This document shows positions 12,658 to 26,029 of a stretch of DNA of 64,000 nucleotides, piece by piece (the first letter of the stretch is position 1; each line of letters begins with the position of its first letter). A program made the position numbers and the translations under genes. Under the pieces are notes generated by a model. That model saw only the letters and a program-made list of their open reading frames with translations. It did no database searches and was not told the DNA's origin. The DNA comes from Oxyruncus cristatus (lineage: Eukaryota; Chordata; Aves; Passeriformes; Cotingidae). The DNA is taken from contig VXAY01001953.1 in the NCBI GenBank assembly GCA_013399855.1, positions 187,936 through 251,935 of the forward strand, given 5' to 3'.

Positions 12658-14329
12658 GACCAAATTTTTGGCTGTAACTTGTCATAAATACTTCACTCTA
12701 GATCTGCCCCAAACTAGAGATTTCTAAGATTTCTGTACAGCTTTTATAAATATGAAAGCCAGTAGAAGTGTACTAGCAGAAAGTATTTTCAGACTTGCAA
12801 ATACATGGAGAATCCAGGCAACCTGGAATCAAGATCTGATTTCTAGACAGATTTTAACCAATCAAAGTCCTTAGCACAATTATTGAAGCCTCATTATAAT
12901 CGGCTGAGATACCAAGTACATAATATACAGAAAAGAAGCAGATCTCTCTGAAGGCTACTTCTTTATTTTATACCGGGATTCAGTAATTATTATATATTCT
13001 ACAGGTAGATGGACAAAGCTGTTTTCTTGGAAAGCCCGTTATGAAAGATCCCAAGTGCTTGTCCAACGTGCTGTATCTAAGCCCTTATTTCACTGGCAAC
13101 ATAGGAAACCTGGACCTTCGGATGGTTCTGCTGGGCTCCTGAATTCTAGGCACCCTCAGATGTCTGCTTGTGGTGGCCACATCCTGAGCCAGCTTCCTGC
13201 CTGTTCCTCAGTGGGTGCTCTAACTTTCACAGCACCTTTCCTACAGACACTGTTTCAGTGAGGGGGGTTCCCAGATGCTCACTGCAAGGTGCTTTGCAGC
13301 TTAGATTTTGGTTTGCAAGGGCGCTCTTTTCGCTCTTTTCTGTTTTGGTGTATATATACTGGGTATGTTACTTAATATGCTTTCTTCCCATAACAACTGT
13401 CTGGATGATTTTTGGGTAGTCAGCTGATATTGTAGGTTTGAACTTAACCAGAATATTATGATACAATGAAAGCCTTATATATTTCTTTTTTTTTTTTTTG
13501 GTCTTCCTAAACAATAAATCTCATAAAAAATTTTCTTAGAACCAAAGTTTCATTGTGAAACATTGTATATAAAATACTTGATTCTGTTGTAGATCTTTAG
13601 TGTTTCTATACTTCCATTACAGCAGGAAATTTCTTTTGAATTCTGCTCTTTAGAAAAAGGAAGTTTTAGCCCCTTGAAGACCCAATAAATTACTAAAACA
13701 GGGCAATTTATGATCTTCCAAGCATCTCTGCAAAGAAAATTCTCCCTGCAGGTAGACTCAGTCTGTCTAAGATTCAAAGATATTAGAGGCAATTTTATGA
13801 AAGGGATCATTAATTATAAGACATGAAATTTTAATAGGGGGCTCCTTTTTCCTGATATCTTGCATGAACCAAGATCAAAGTAACTCCTGTATGGTGACCT
13901 AGTAAGCATGTTAACTGAGTGGATCAGCTTCTTTGTCTGTCCTTTTTAACCTCAGAAAAATCACAGAAATGATGTGTTTTAGGAGAAAGTACATTTTAAT
14001 GTCATGTATGTAATCATATGAGATGGATAAATGCTGCTACTTGCTCATGACAGGAGAGGACTTGGTCCCACCAGTGGTGGTTAGGCACACTCATCACCAC
14101 CAGATCAAGGGTTCCTGATGCCTTATCAAAGATGACCAAGACTTGCACGTTGCATGGCCATCTTGACTGATGTTTGACAAGATTTCCAGCTGTACCTACT
14201 CCTTTATGACAGGGTCATATGAACTGTTTTACTTCCATGAGATACAAACCATGCTCCGGTCATCAGTTAACACTACTGTGATAATTCAAATTTAGCTGCT
14301 TTTCCTGCATGTTTGTGCTCAAATACACA
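12658..14329. other. unannotated stretch
   Basis: No gene is supported. A run of 14 T lies at 13,486-13,499. Overlapping plus-strand frames at 13,055-13,419 fall in a slightly less AT-rich patch, but neither product is recognisable and no paired splice sites are obvious. Confidence 0.5.
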
Positions 14330-14880
14330 CCATTTTTTTGCATTAAGGCTGAGACCAGAAGGCATTCATATCACTTTGCATCAGTGATCTTTTTTTTTAT
14401 TATTGTCTACTCCTTCCATCTTCATGTCATCTGAAAACTTTATTAGTGATGATTTAATATTTCATTCCGGGTCATTGATAAAAGTGTTAAGTAGATCTAA
14501 ATCCACTGGAATTTAGCTAGAAATGTACACAGTCAACAATGATTAGTCATTTACAATTGCATCTGGAAAGGTATCAATTAGCCTGTTTTTAATCTATTTA
14601 GTTGGTACTATATAATGTATTGTTCTAATTTCATAATCGAAATGACACAAGTCACCAATTCAAATGTCTCAAAGGACTTTTAGTGTATTATATCCACAAT
14701 TACCTTTAGTAACTAAACTTCTAATCACATTACAGAATCAAGACCAAATTTCCAAGGGCCCACATTGATTTGCATTAATCATATTATTGTGCTTTAATTC
14801 TTTGATAATGAAGTTGCATATAATCTGTTATTTTGCACAGGACAATAAGTCTATTATTATCTCAGCACTTTACTTTAGGT
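14330..14880 (-). mobile_element. ancient CR1 ORF2 reverse-transcriptase remnant
   Basis: Read on the minus strand, this stretch matches the RT part of an old CR1 family. The translated words INDPE and then LIKFSDDMKM appear in order. F-S-D-D at 14,437-14,426 corresponds to the catalytic F/Y-A-D-D box, with the first residue of the box motif changed to Ser. An in-frame stop lies between INDPE and NIKSSLIKF. Further upstream of the element (higher coordinates) the order continues through segments reading CATTGATTTGCATTAATCAT and TTTAATTCTTTGATAATGAA, which fit the fingers and palm region. The copy is highly diverged and has frame breaks, so it is long dead. It may extend right to about 15,250, but I cannot defend that boundary. 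Confidence 0.78.
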
Positions 14881-16582
14881 TTTGCTGCATGAATTTTGAT
14901 CTTCAGAGTAGTTTAAGAGCTATTGAAAAGAGACCACCTATGGCTCAGTGAGATGCTCTTTAGGAAATATTCTATTTCTTGCATAGCAGTCACCTGTTGA
15001 TTTATCATTGAATAATTCTGATATCTGTGTTTTAACTGAATTGCTTTAACACTTGAAGGTATTTCATCATCCTCTAAAGAGAGGCTTTTTCTCATCTATA
15101 AAAAGACTTGCTTATTGAATGATTCTGCCTTTTGTGTGTTACTACTCACACTGTATAGTAACATGCAACTACTTCATTAGGATTTCTTTTGTTGGTTTAC
15201 TTTAAAAATTGTTATCTTTAATTCCACTCATAGATTTTCATTGTGACCTTTTACTTCCCTTATCAAGTTCCTTGTTTCTAAGTGTTCATGTACATTCAGT
15301 TCATATCAAATTCTTTTTACTTGTGTTGTACAGCTATAATCTGTACTTTGAAGCTAATGTACTTCACAAGCACCTAATTCTTTGGTACTAGTAAGCAAAC
15401 ACAAGTTTATGGAGAAACAGTAACTTATCCATATTTAAAACTGTAATTCATTTCCAGCATGCATGCCTGATTTTGGTCCTCAATTTCAAATGTAAGATAA
15501 ATATATATTATATATACATCTGCTTCATAGTGTCATATGAGGTCTCCATCTGAGGTAGAATTTCCAATCAGATTTTAAGAAAAATAAACATATGGTTAAT
15601 AAATTATAAGATCCTAAATGTCTATGTCTTCTTTAGAATAATAATTAAAAAGCAGCCAAGATTTGCTTTTGCTGAGCAGAAAAAAAATGGGAAAGAGAGA
15701 CAATGTATTTTGTAGGGTTCATATGTACAATGTCAAAGCATAAGACTGATGTTCCTCTGAGGAAATGTTGACTTGCCTATACGTTGTCAACGTTATATGT
15801 TGACAGTTCACCAGGGCACAGAAGTCCTCATTTGGTGAGGTCTGCATGAGGTGAAGGAATCAAAAACAATAAAAGCAGCACATCAGGGAGCCCTTTATTT
15901 TTGAATGAATGAGTACCTGGAGTGATAGTTTGGAGATGGGACTGGGCAAGCTGAGATGTAACTTGGGGAGGACTAGCAGGGGTGAAGGAGTTCAGTACTA
16001 GAGTCTGAAGAATATTTTGCTTCTGTATCACAATCCAGCTGTATTCCACTACTGGTCAGGGCAGCTGTTGTCATTCATATGATACCATATTCCAGATAGC
16101 AACAAGGGGGAAGATAAAAGCACGGATCCTTAGATGTTTATTTCTTCAATAACAGTGATCCCCCAAACAAAAACATCTAATAAGAATATCAAGCTAGAAC
16201 CAGAAACCATCTCATAGACAAGAAGTTACTCATGCCAGAATTGTCCCAGTTTGCCCAGCCTGATAACTGTCTCTTCCTTAGTCTAACTGGGATAAAGGGA
16301 GTAAGCATGACATCTCCTGGGAACTGCATCTTCCTGAAGGATGAAATAATACACTGTACTTCCAAGGAGAGTGCTTATGCAACAGCATCATGTTCTCACT
16401 ATTTGGTGTCTTTCTTCTCTCCGTTTACTTTCTACAAAACACTGAAACCTCTTCTGCAGAGCAGTACAGTTTCAACAGTGCAACTGAAGAAGGCTGGTGG
16501 TTTCCCTTCCTGTGTATGTTTCACACCATAAAGCCAAACAAGTTGAATCATGATCTCCCAGTTTCTGAATGAGTACTGCAAG

Positions 16583-16598
16583 AATTAATTAATTAATT
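16583..16598. repeat. (AATT)4 tandem repeat
   Basis: There are four exact AATT units. The tract is self-complementary. Confidence 0.85.
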
Positions 16599-16802
16599 AG
16601 GGGGATAAATGCACATTTTATGAGTGAAAGTGGTTCTGATTGCGAATTTCAGTGTTGCTACTGTGCCTCAGATGTGATTGAGCATCTAATGTGTCAAGTT
16701 TAGTGTGGGACTTAAGCAGAGGAAACTCAACTGGTTAAGTCTCAATGGCTTTATGATGCCTGGAGGTTCAGCCATGTACAGGCAATAAACAGACTTTAGC
16801 CG

Positions 16803-17126
16803 CTAAGATAAATTTTGTAGCCAAAGCAGAAGCATGCTTAGTGTCTCAGGTACTTCTGTGGTTTCTGCAGGCTTTTGTGCATCACGCTCCACTTCTGGGA
16901 ACAGGTACCCACATCTTTCATGGAATTTGTCTTCCGGTGCTGATAATACTGTATCTAGTGTATCCCCAGCTACACTCAGCACAGGCTCTAACAGAAAAGC
17001 TGCCAGCATTTGCTCAGCGGATGCTTTTGCTGAGTTTGCTGTAACTGGGTCCTCCAGAGTATTGTACAGCTTTTTCCAAATGTAATAATTAGGATTCTTT
17101 GGACCAGTAGGACAAGCTGATTGCCA
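16803..17126 (-). other. unidentified minus-strand open frame, about 107 codons
   Basis: The minus frame is open from just after a TAA (17,127-17,129) to a TAG at 16,803-16,805, about 107 codons. The product has no signal peptide or domain that I recognise. Features include WKKLYNTLEDPV near the start, a hydrophobic MLAAFLLEPVLSV stretch, and an acidic, Pro-containing C-terminal part ending in LLLWLQNLS. Two plus-strand frames are also open over part of the same interval, which points to a stop-poor patch rather than coding selection. A decayed coding exon or retrocopy is possible but unproven. Confidence 0.15.
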
Positions 17127-18424
17127 TTAGCAGTGCCTTTTTCTCCCTATTACCACATGTGCACTAGTGTTTGTTTTTGTTATTGTAAAAGTAAAGTATG
17201 ACTGCATTTTCCTCTTTTTCTTTTGATCCTAATGCTCAGTTTGCCCCTGAACTTGTGATATCCCCCCTCCATTTCACAGTGTTTGATCTAGCTATCTAAA
17301 ATCAGGAAACAGATACAATCACGGCATCCAGAGTTCCATGTTAAGAAATTAATTTCGAGAGCAAAGTTTTCCCCCTTCCCTCAGTTTTATCACTTCAGCA
17401 GAAAGACAAGTAAGTTCATAGTGAAGGATGTGATTTAAGCTACATCTTGGTTTCCATGACACCCTTGTGGTCTCTTTCTGTGAGCTGTGCACTGGTCCAG
17501 CTTTGTGTTGAATTTCCATCCCTTGGAAACAAAGGTGCAAAGAAGGCTGCTGTAGATCCTTAAGCTTCACCTTGGTATGCAGTAGTGTTACACAGCCAGG
17601 TATAAAGCAAGAATCCTTGGGAACAAAGTCTTACAACCTTTACCATAGATGTAACCTCACTTGAGCTTTAGATACCCTATGCTTTCATGAGAAGTATATT
17701 TATATACAATCCCATGGGAACTAGAATAAAAGAGTACTCTGTAATCTTCTCATCTAACTGACAGCATGGTGTACAATTCATCACCACAGCATCCTCCTCC
17801 TGTTCCCTCATTCTGTGTTTGGAAACTGCTTGAAGGACTTTCATGTCTAGATGACTTAATATGATATTGATTTCTGATTTTTCTTGAAGTTTGCTAAATT
17901 GATTGTTGTTTTTCTTTGTCAGTGTTATTAGGAACAACAAGGGAATGTGTTACCTGCTGGCTATTGTCAGTTATCAGGCAGAGAAAATAGGCTATTCACG
18001 CTTCTTGTTAAGCATGACATGTTAATAATATTTTGCAAAAATATTCCTATTTTTTTCTGTTTTTTTCTGCTCTATATTTTCCAGAACTGACCCCATGCCC
18101 CCCTGCCCCCCTTTTTATTACTGTGTCTTAATCGGACCTCTTTTAATAAAAGCAACTTGTCTGCTTTACCTCTAGCTGGCACAATGGCCAGCTTATGTTT
18201 CTACAATTCATAGGACAGAATTCATACCACAAAATTTCAGTGGTGTCTATTTTACTCACTATTTTTTTAAATCTCCTGTTAGTTTTTTCCCCTTAACTGT
18301 TGATATTTTAGGTAGATGAGTAGCAACATGAGGGAAAGCTGAATGGCGAAGTAGAGAGAAAAATGAGGAGGAAGAAAAATGAAGAGACACATAATAATAT
18401 TTTTAAACTACATAAAGATGTTGA

Positions 18425-18612
18425 AAGAGGTCAGGATTAATGTAGTTAAATTAATGAAATTCCAGCTAAACATCTGGGAAACATTTCTAGCAGTAAAGTG
18501 GTAGATTAAGTTGCTCAAGGAGGCCGCAAGAGCTCCATCAATGGAAGTTTTTAAGAACAGGTTGAACGAACCTCTGCCAAGATTGGTGCTCTTATAACTG
18601 AACCTGCACCGA
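18425..18612 (+). mobile_element. old CR1 ORF2 C-terminal remnant
   Basis: The best frame reads KEAARAPSMEVFKNRLN after a degenerate W-x-IKLL. This matches the end of CR1 ORF2, where the usual order is WNRLPREVVEAPSLEVFKxRLD. At DNA level the segment AGCTCCATCAATGGAAGTTT followed by TTAAGAACAGGTTGAACGAA is diagnostic. The copy has a stop codon in the frame and no ATTCTRTG tail. It resembles older reptile-type CR1 rather than the young avian subfamilies seen elsewhere in the window. The left boundary is approximate. Confidence 0.75.
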
Positions 18613-20536
18613 GAAGTCTCTTAAATTTGCATGAATTATGGTCACCACTCACAAAAGTTATATTAATACCATAAGAGTGTCATGATGCAAAAGACACACA
18701 GCAGAAGGCAACAAAGGCTTATCAGGAGGTGATACTACTACATTGCTGAACTTATGTTTTACTTTCTCCTTGTCTTCCACCAAGCTTCTCTTTTTTCCCA
18801 ACAAAATGTGGGAGTGCAGTGCAAGCCCTGAGAGTGCAAGATCAAAGACAAGGGATGTGCCCTGCACAGTGAATGAAGGGGATGAGACCTCTTGGTGTGT
18901 TACAGGCACTCATCCTTGCTGACTTCTTTCTTCCTCACTGTTCACTCTTGCCGTATCTTAATCATGAGGCTTGGGAAACTACTTTTTTCCAGACATAGAT
19001 ACATACTCCAGACAAGTCTTTTATCCACTGCCAGGATGAGAACCTTTTCCTTCTCTGCCCCTGGAAATCTGAGCCTAAGCTCTACAAGAAAGACTGAGTC
19101 TCCCAAAAACTTCCTCTTTAAATACAAATTTTGACCGAACCATGGCACCCTTCAGTAGGATCCTTTTTTCTTGTTCTATCCACTTCCCCATCTGATTTAG
19201 ACTCCTTCAGGTATTTTCTTGATTCACTTCTTCTTCCTGTCCTTCTTCTTGGTTACCTCATTATTTGCCAGTTACGGTTTTTCTCGACCCATTTTCCCTC
19301 TCTCTTTGAATATGTCTTCTTATATCCAAAACCAGTTTGTTTCTAGTTATGTTTCCTCTTTCAGAACTAAATCCCCTCATTCCAAATTAGACTAGTCTAG
19401 GATAATTGAATTAAATATCTCTGTAAATATAGAGAACTGCATAGACTTACTATTATTTATAACAATAATTAGAAAAAAAGGGCATTTGACCGAATTAAAT
19501 AAGATTTACTGCCTGAATCATCTTCCCCCTCTATCCACCATACAACTATCAAAAATTATCAGATTTTGTGTTTGCTTGTGTCATTTTGAAACTAGTTATT
19601 TTAGTTTTTTCCTGGGAAAACTGTTTCATTCAAAGTATGCAACATACTTAGTCCAACACTTGCCACCTCTTACATGGAAGAATTATTTTATTAATCAGAC
19701 ATGCACATCTCAGCTGAAATCTTAGTTCTGTAAACATATTCTTTGGTAGAAAATATCCTACTTCTTTGCCCTGTAAATTATTTTACAGAACATGAAAGCA
19801 GTGACACACAGGTGAACACATACATACACATACATTTGTATAAGCTTTTTAATAAAGGTATCTGTAAGTCAAGGACTAATTAGCAGACACAGAAGAAAAA
19901 AATAAAGGTAAACATACATTAGGAGAAAATACTGCTAGGTGCTCAGCTATCACTGGGACTGTAAAATTGAGAGAAGAGGTAAATTAAATAGTGTGGAACC
20001 TGGGGATACTTATTAGGCCATCAGCAGGGAGCAAAATGATGATGTCACACCTAGCAAAAGGGGGAAGACTCGTGTAAAGTTGGATGAGATCCAGTTTGTG
20101 CTGTAGATTTATGCAGTTAATTTTGTCCCTTGACTGCATTCTGATGAGCATTTCTCCTCAACATACACCAAGAAAATTGCTGCATTATAGCTGTGTTAAT
20201 GGTAATCAGCATGCTAATGAGCACCAGAAGGTCGTTACAGAAGAGAGAGGTTCAAAGATGTATAACCTAGAGAAGAAGATGAAGTAAATCTTTGGGGAAT
20301 GCAAGTGTCTTGTTTGTAGGTCATAGATTATTTGTTTTGGTCATTGTAAAGCACAGGGAATTTAATTTAAGGACAGAAAAAGATTAAGCTTTTTGAATTT
20401 TAGGAGCAGCATAACTTAATTAAATATATGCCTATGAATAGATAGCAAACAGGGCTGAATTGTTTTTATTCTATTCTAATGTGTTCCTTGATAGAGATTA
20501 TACAAGTGTAGTTTATGTCTCTCATGATGTGAAACG

Positions 20537-20562
20537 TATTAAGCACTTATTCGTGCTTAATA
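20537..20562. repeat. perfect hairpin, 10-bp stem
   Basis: TATTAAGCAC and its exact reverse complement GTGCTTAATA flank a 6-base loop (TTATTC). No downstream T run or gene end supports a functional role. Confidence 0.7.
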
Positions 20563-23500
20563 TAAAAATCAGAATAACACAGCATTTTGTATTTTGCTAA
20601 TGACACAGAGTAAAAGAGGAAAGGTTTTGCACAAAGAAATTCAGAGCGAGCATGTCAAAATATAAAGTGAACATTAAAAGGTAGTAAAATCAGAGGAAAA
20701 TGGAAATCTAACAATGTGTAAGAGATGCCACTGAGATAAAAGAATCCATGCAAAATAGTAGATACAAAATTAGTAAAAAGAGTTGAATATCAGTTACATA
20801 AATATCATAGGCAGTATGCAAAATGCTAAGTTAGTAAATATCTTCCTATTTAATTCAAGTTTCTAGTTCTGTTTCAAAAGGTTAATGTGCTCCCTGTTAC
20901 TCTGAAAAGAACATGTATATTTATTTGGATGGTTTTCCCAAAGAGAAAATGAGACTAAATAAAGATTACATATGCTTTAGGGGAAGCCCTCAGGGAGAAG
21001 TACATCTTATAGAAATACTGAATTAATAGGTTTATAGGAGGTGTAACACCTCCCAAAGTCTAGGCAGGCCAGATTTAGATGTAAATATTCCAAAGAAAAC
21101 CCCAAACCTACCCCTGTATTAGCAAGTAGCTGAAGTAGTCGAAGTTCAAAGGAGAACTGCATCTCTCAACTTCACCTGGAAAAATAAGAACAAAGGTTTC
21201 AAAAGGACATTTGCATGTAGGTGGTTGAACAGGGCACACTAAGCTTTTCTGGATCTCTAGAAGCCAGAACATTAGAGAATATCAGAGAAGAAAACAGCAG
21301 ACCAAGCAAGCACTCCATCCCCACTCTTTTTGTCTTTTTTTTTTTTTGCTCCTTTATTGATGGGTCTTAGAGGGAAAAATTATTTAAAATTTGAATCACA
21401 AACTAATCCTGTCTTGAGCTGTGAGGACAAAATTCATAGGACTGCCAGAGGACTTGGTAAGTTGTACCCGACAGCTAGAAACTGACCTCCTCAGAGAATC
21501 TGCATCTCTAACACCCACTGCCTAAAACTCACCTTAGATGCTACAACAAAAATGTATATATGATCCTTCCAAGGGTCATATCTGTTTTAAAGCCTGCAAG
21601 ATAATTTTAATCTTTCTTCTAAAAGTTATATCTGCCTTGAAGTCTGATCCTTTCTGTAAGGATCAGTTAACCCAGCGCATATCAGCCCTAACACCGCTTC
21701 AAAGATCTGATGTGATTATTTAGGGGTCCTTACTGTAAATAGAGAGGCACTGGTACTTCCAGGAGGTGGACTCACCCTGAAGTAGACACAGGTGTTGCAG
21801 TGAAGTGATTTTTTGTTGTTCTGAACATAGCCAAGCATAAAACAAGAAGCTGAAAGAACTGAAGCATGGCATTTGAAGGTCTCTTCTAGTCACCTGAAAA
21901 ACCAAGGGATTGTATTACTTCTTTAATGACTTTCTAAGATAATTTTGCTTTTTTACCCATAGCATGCCCCCAAAGGACTATGAATGATCTGTTAAAGTTT
22001 ACTTTTTTTGGGAAATTGGACACGCTGGTAGGATTTGGCAATTTTCCACAGACTAATGCTACCTTTTTACAGTTGCCTTTTGGAATATAAGCTAATCAGC
22101 TCCTAAAGTATTCCATCATACACTGAATGCCTTAATAAGATGTCTTCCAGGAAGGAAAATATTAAAAGGCTTATTATTTGTGGCAGGCAAAGTACTATTC
22201 TATGAGCGATACTTGTGAATACTACACAGTACAACAGGAGCCTAAAAGAAAATTAAAGTGTGTAACTTCTTTTTGTAGGACTCTCTAATTCAGAGTTAAA
22301 TTAAAATTGTTAAAATTTTATTAAAAAATTTCTATTAAAAGTGTTAATTCAAATTTCAAAATTCAGACTTTTTCCAGTTAGTCCCTAAAGAATAAGATAA
22401 TAACTTCTAGCTAATGATCAAATTATTATAATTTATTATAATTTAAACTGAAATGATACAGCTAGGAGAAACAGACTACAAAAAAATCCCAAACATTTCA
22501 AATGTAAAATTCAGGTCCAGTCAAAAAACCTGAATTATACACTGTATTTTAAAAGACATCAATATTGAATCACTAAAAAGTTATGAATCTAAATGGACTA
22601 TTAAAATAGTTCCTGGAAGAAATATTTCTTTTCAGTTTGGGCATATCAAACCCATAATTGTTTCTTACGATAAACAAGGATAAAAATAAAAACAAAAACC
22701 TTCGAGACTAGGCTGCCTCTGGACACTGACAAAACATTGAAAATAGTATGAAATACATGCACAAATTCTTCTAAACAGTGCAGGCTGACTATTATGAGAT
22801 ACTATTTAAAGTAATTATTAAAGCATTTCATGCTTACCACAAAAAAAACCCCAAACAAACACCCTGATATTACACATTGTGATCTTCACTATATTTTCAT
22901 CAATTTCACATAAAGATTTTACGGTCGTGAAGGGAAGAAAACAGAAGATTAACATTTCTTATGGCAAAAAAGGTAGTAGAATGATATGCTGAGGAGAAAA
23001 GCACATTGGAAGGGAATGAAACTAAATTAAAACACTCAGACTTCACCTGATTAGGAGGTGTGTTTCTGGGCTCTATTTAGTTGTCAATACATTCAATGAT
23101 CTTTGAAAGACTGTTTTCCACCTCACCTCTGCTGCTCCAGAGGAAGACACATCTACTGCAGAGTTTATGTCGTATCTACAACCACTGTGCAGAGGTGTGA
23201 GATATTTTCATGATAGATTCCTATGTGATGGCTCTACATTTCAGATTCAGTTGCTTAAACTGGGACATCTATTGTTGTTTCAGATGCCGCTATGGAACCC
23301 ATCCAAAATCCCAGTTCTTTCATGGACATCTCATAAGTCATAGATCGAATCTACCTGTCCCATTTAGACAGGAGGTTTCTGGCAGCAGCGGAAGTGTAGG
23401 ATCTTAGAAAAGGTTCAGAAAGTGACCTTTTGATGATAAAAACTTGAGAAAAAAGGTGTAAATATGTAAATTGTTCTTCAGAAAAGATGACACTAAATAA

Positions 23501-24499
23501 TAATAAGGAAAGGGAGAGAGAAAGAATGTTGTCCATATCTATTTGCCCAATATCATAATGTAAGAGCCAGAGAAAAGTTAATTAGCATTAGTAATATCAT
23601 CTGGCAAATGGTGCCAGGTTTTCTCTTTTCTTTTGGTTCCAGCCTTTCATTATCAAAATACAATTTACCCATTTTTTTTTAATCAAACCTCCCCAAGAAT
23701 TTCAGGATCATCACAGACTTTATTTCTACATCACTACAAAGAGCATAAGGTTCTAGTATACTGCAAATCCAAGAAAATAAAGTATAACCAGCAGCGCTTT
23801 TCTGCTTTCTTATTCTTTTATTGTGTGCTATGCCCTTAGGTTTTTTTTACTATGTATGTAGATTTGGAAAGAAAATCAGCTACTTTTGCACAGGTTGAGA
23901 GACCAGTTAAATTAAAATGGTTAAAGGTAATTTTTAAATCTTTTTTACATAGTGTTTATATACTAGAAGCATCACCTCAGATCAGCTATTTTAACATAAT
24001 GTAATTCTACAAAATATTGTTTTAGTCACAAAAAAAATCTATAGAAGAAAGCCTATTGGATAAAATATTGCTCATGGTGTAATTTTAATTCTGAAATACC
24101 TTGCTAAGAGAGCTTATTTAAATAGGTTCTCTCTGAGATGAATATTTAGAAAAAATTCCTACAGGATGATTTATAGAAAAATTATATGAACAGAATGAAG
24201 GACAGAAGAATTTTATTAGAAAAGAGACTCATTTCCACAAAATATAAATTATACCTTTTAGAAACTATATTGAATTTTATTAATATTCTGCAGACAGCCT
24301 CCAGTGTTAATCTCCACTCCTACCTATAAGATTTTCATTATGAGGTACAAGGTGTATTTACCCTTTAACCAAATAATTTTTGAGTACTTCAATGCAGTAG
24401 TGACTGCAGTTTACATATGTTACAAAATATTTTCCTTTTAGCTTATTTTATGTCATTATTCCATACAAAATCCTTAGAGAAACATTTATATGTATACAA

Positions 24500-24512
24500 A
24501 TATATATATATA
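24500..24512. repeat. (TA)n microsatellite
   Basis: This is a short alternating TA run inside a larger AT-rich, partly self-complementary patch. Confidence 0.75.
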
Positions 24513-24916
24513 CTGTTGCACAGATGCCTATGCAACTATGTAAATTTATATAATATACATACTGGTATCCGATTTTACATATCTCATGTTTCCACCAGAG
24601 GTATAAACTTTAGTGGTTTTACACTGTACATAGGATGCTGCTCTTTAGCACTTGTGAATATATTTTCTGGCCTCGGTATTTAACTGCCTGACACTGAACT
24701 CCCTTCTGCCTAGAGAGAAACATACTAACAGATCATTAGGTAGAGAGATTTGGATAATCAACAATTTGTTTGCAATTTTTTACTCATGTTACTTTTTTTT
24801 TCCCACAGGACTCCTCCTTCCTCTGAAGCTCAAGAAATTAGTTATAACTGGTTTTTGAGTGAATGAGGCTGATCCCTGCATCTATCATTCCAGAAATATG
24901 AAGATGGGTTGTTTGC

Positions 24917-24930
24917 AAAAAAAAAAAAAA
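24917..24930. repeat. poly-A tract (14 A)
   Basis: This is an uninterrupted A run. No retrotransposed body is recognised beside it. Confidence 0.85.
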
Positions 24931-25817
24931 GAGGGTAGGAAGCCTCCAATAATATGTTCTGGCAGATTTTCGAAACAGTGATCTACATCCATACATTCCA
25001 TGGCAATGTAGAAGACCATGTCAACTCCACAAAAGCTGGAAGCTTTACATTTTTGTATGGGCAATATATCTTTCTTCTAGAAACTAAATACTTAGAACTC
25101 ATCTTACTCACAAGTCTCTTATTTGGAACTATGAGAGATTAGTATAATCAGCCCATTATATCAGCATGTTGATTTTCTGTACATTGGCTTCTAGCTCACT
25201 AGAACTGCTTTATCCTATTACACTGAAGGAATTTGTTCCGTTTTGTATGCTGTTATATGACTAATTTAGTATTAATCTTGAAAAGACAATCCTTACAATA
25301 AACCACGAATCATTTAGTAGTCCTGTTTAGAAGTACAGTGGGGTTCTGGCCACTGATTCTGGTCTCACTGCCAAGCTCAACTAGATCAGATGTACTCCAG
25401 AGAGTTCTGCAGAAAACAGAGCTCTACAGAATGGTCCTTTCCTAGACCATGACCTCCTTGGAGATCTCAATTAGTCCTTAGGACAGCAAGAGTTTATGTG
25501 GTTGTTGACCTAGATGCTCCATGCGGTTTGCTTTGATGTTCACCGTCTCAAATCAGCCACCAATGTCAAACACAGAGTGAAGGATTTTATACCAGTCCCT
25601 CTGGAATTTAGCTCTGTAATACAAAAGCACAATTTCCCCTTGCCGTGTTGTCCCTGTATTGACGTCCTTTGGCCACTGAGGCTTTTCACGACTAGGGAGG
25701 TGGATGCGGAGTTTTTCTGCAACTAGCTAATTTTTCAATAACTAGCTAATATTGTCCTCATATCTTCATGTTGACTTCAAGGTCTCAATCTAACAGTTCC
25801 TCCAACAAACCTAATTG

Positions 25818-25880
25818 CAGTTGAAATAAATGATCGTTGTAAGTCCATTCCAGCCTAATTATTCTATGTTATATGACTCT
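25818..25880 (+). mobile_element. short diverged CR1 3' tail
   Basis: GTTGAAATAAATGATCGTTG then TAAGTCCATTCCAGCCTAAT and ATTCTATGTTAT follow the order of the CR1 end (GGTTGGACTAGATGATCNTTG, then GTAGGTCCCTTCCAGCC and the terminal ATTCTRTG repeat). Only the last 60 or so bases remain. Several substitutions suggest an older insertion. Confidence 0.66.
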
Positions 25881-26029
25881 ACACTCCCATTCTAAACTCA
25901 TAGACTTAGTTTTCCCAACTTTTAAACCCTGAGCTGGGGTCTAACGGTGATTGTAGTCAGGGATTGTTGCCTGTAAAATGGGATGATCATAATAAGGAAG
26001 ATTGTCCACATAATCATACTTGATTTTTA

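Larger units (their letters stand above)
14881..18424. other. unannotated stretch
   Basis: The left part (to about 15,250) could be further decayed CR1. Otherwise no gene is recognised. A 16-base AATT repeat lies at 16,583-16,598, C-rich runs lie near 18,100-18,113, and a minus-strand open frame is described separately. Confidence 0.45.
18613..25817. other. long unannotated AT-rich stretch
   Basis: Over 7 kb I find no gene or identifiable transposon. It holds a 10-bp perfect hairpin at 20,537-20,562, a run of 13 T near 21,335-21,347, a very AT-rich patch at 22,290-22,450, a TA tract at 24,500-24,512 and a run of 14 A at 24,917-24,930. Open frames are 88 codons or shorter. Confidence 0.55.

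Noticed and set aside
14071..14120. CAGTGGTGGTTAGGCACACT resembling the tRNA-like repeat
   Set aside because: The B-box half is missing and the GGTGG/CCACC words make a chance match likely.
16784..16789. AATAAA polyadenylation-type hexamer on the plus strand
   Set aside because: The hexamer is frequent in AT-rich DNA and no supported transcript ends near it.
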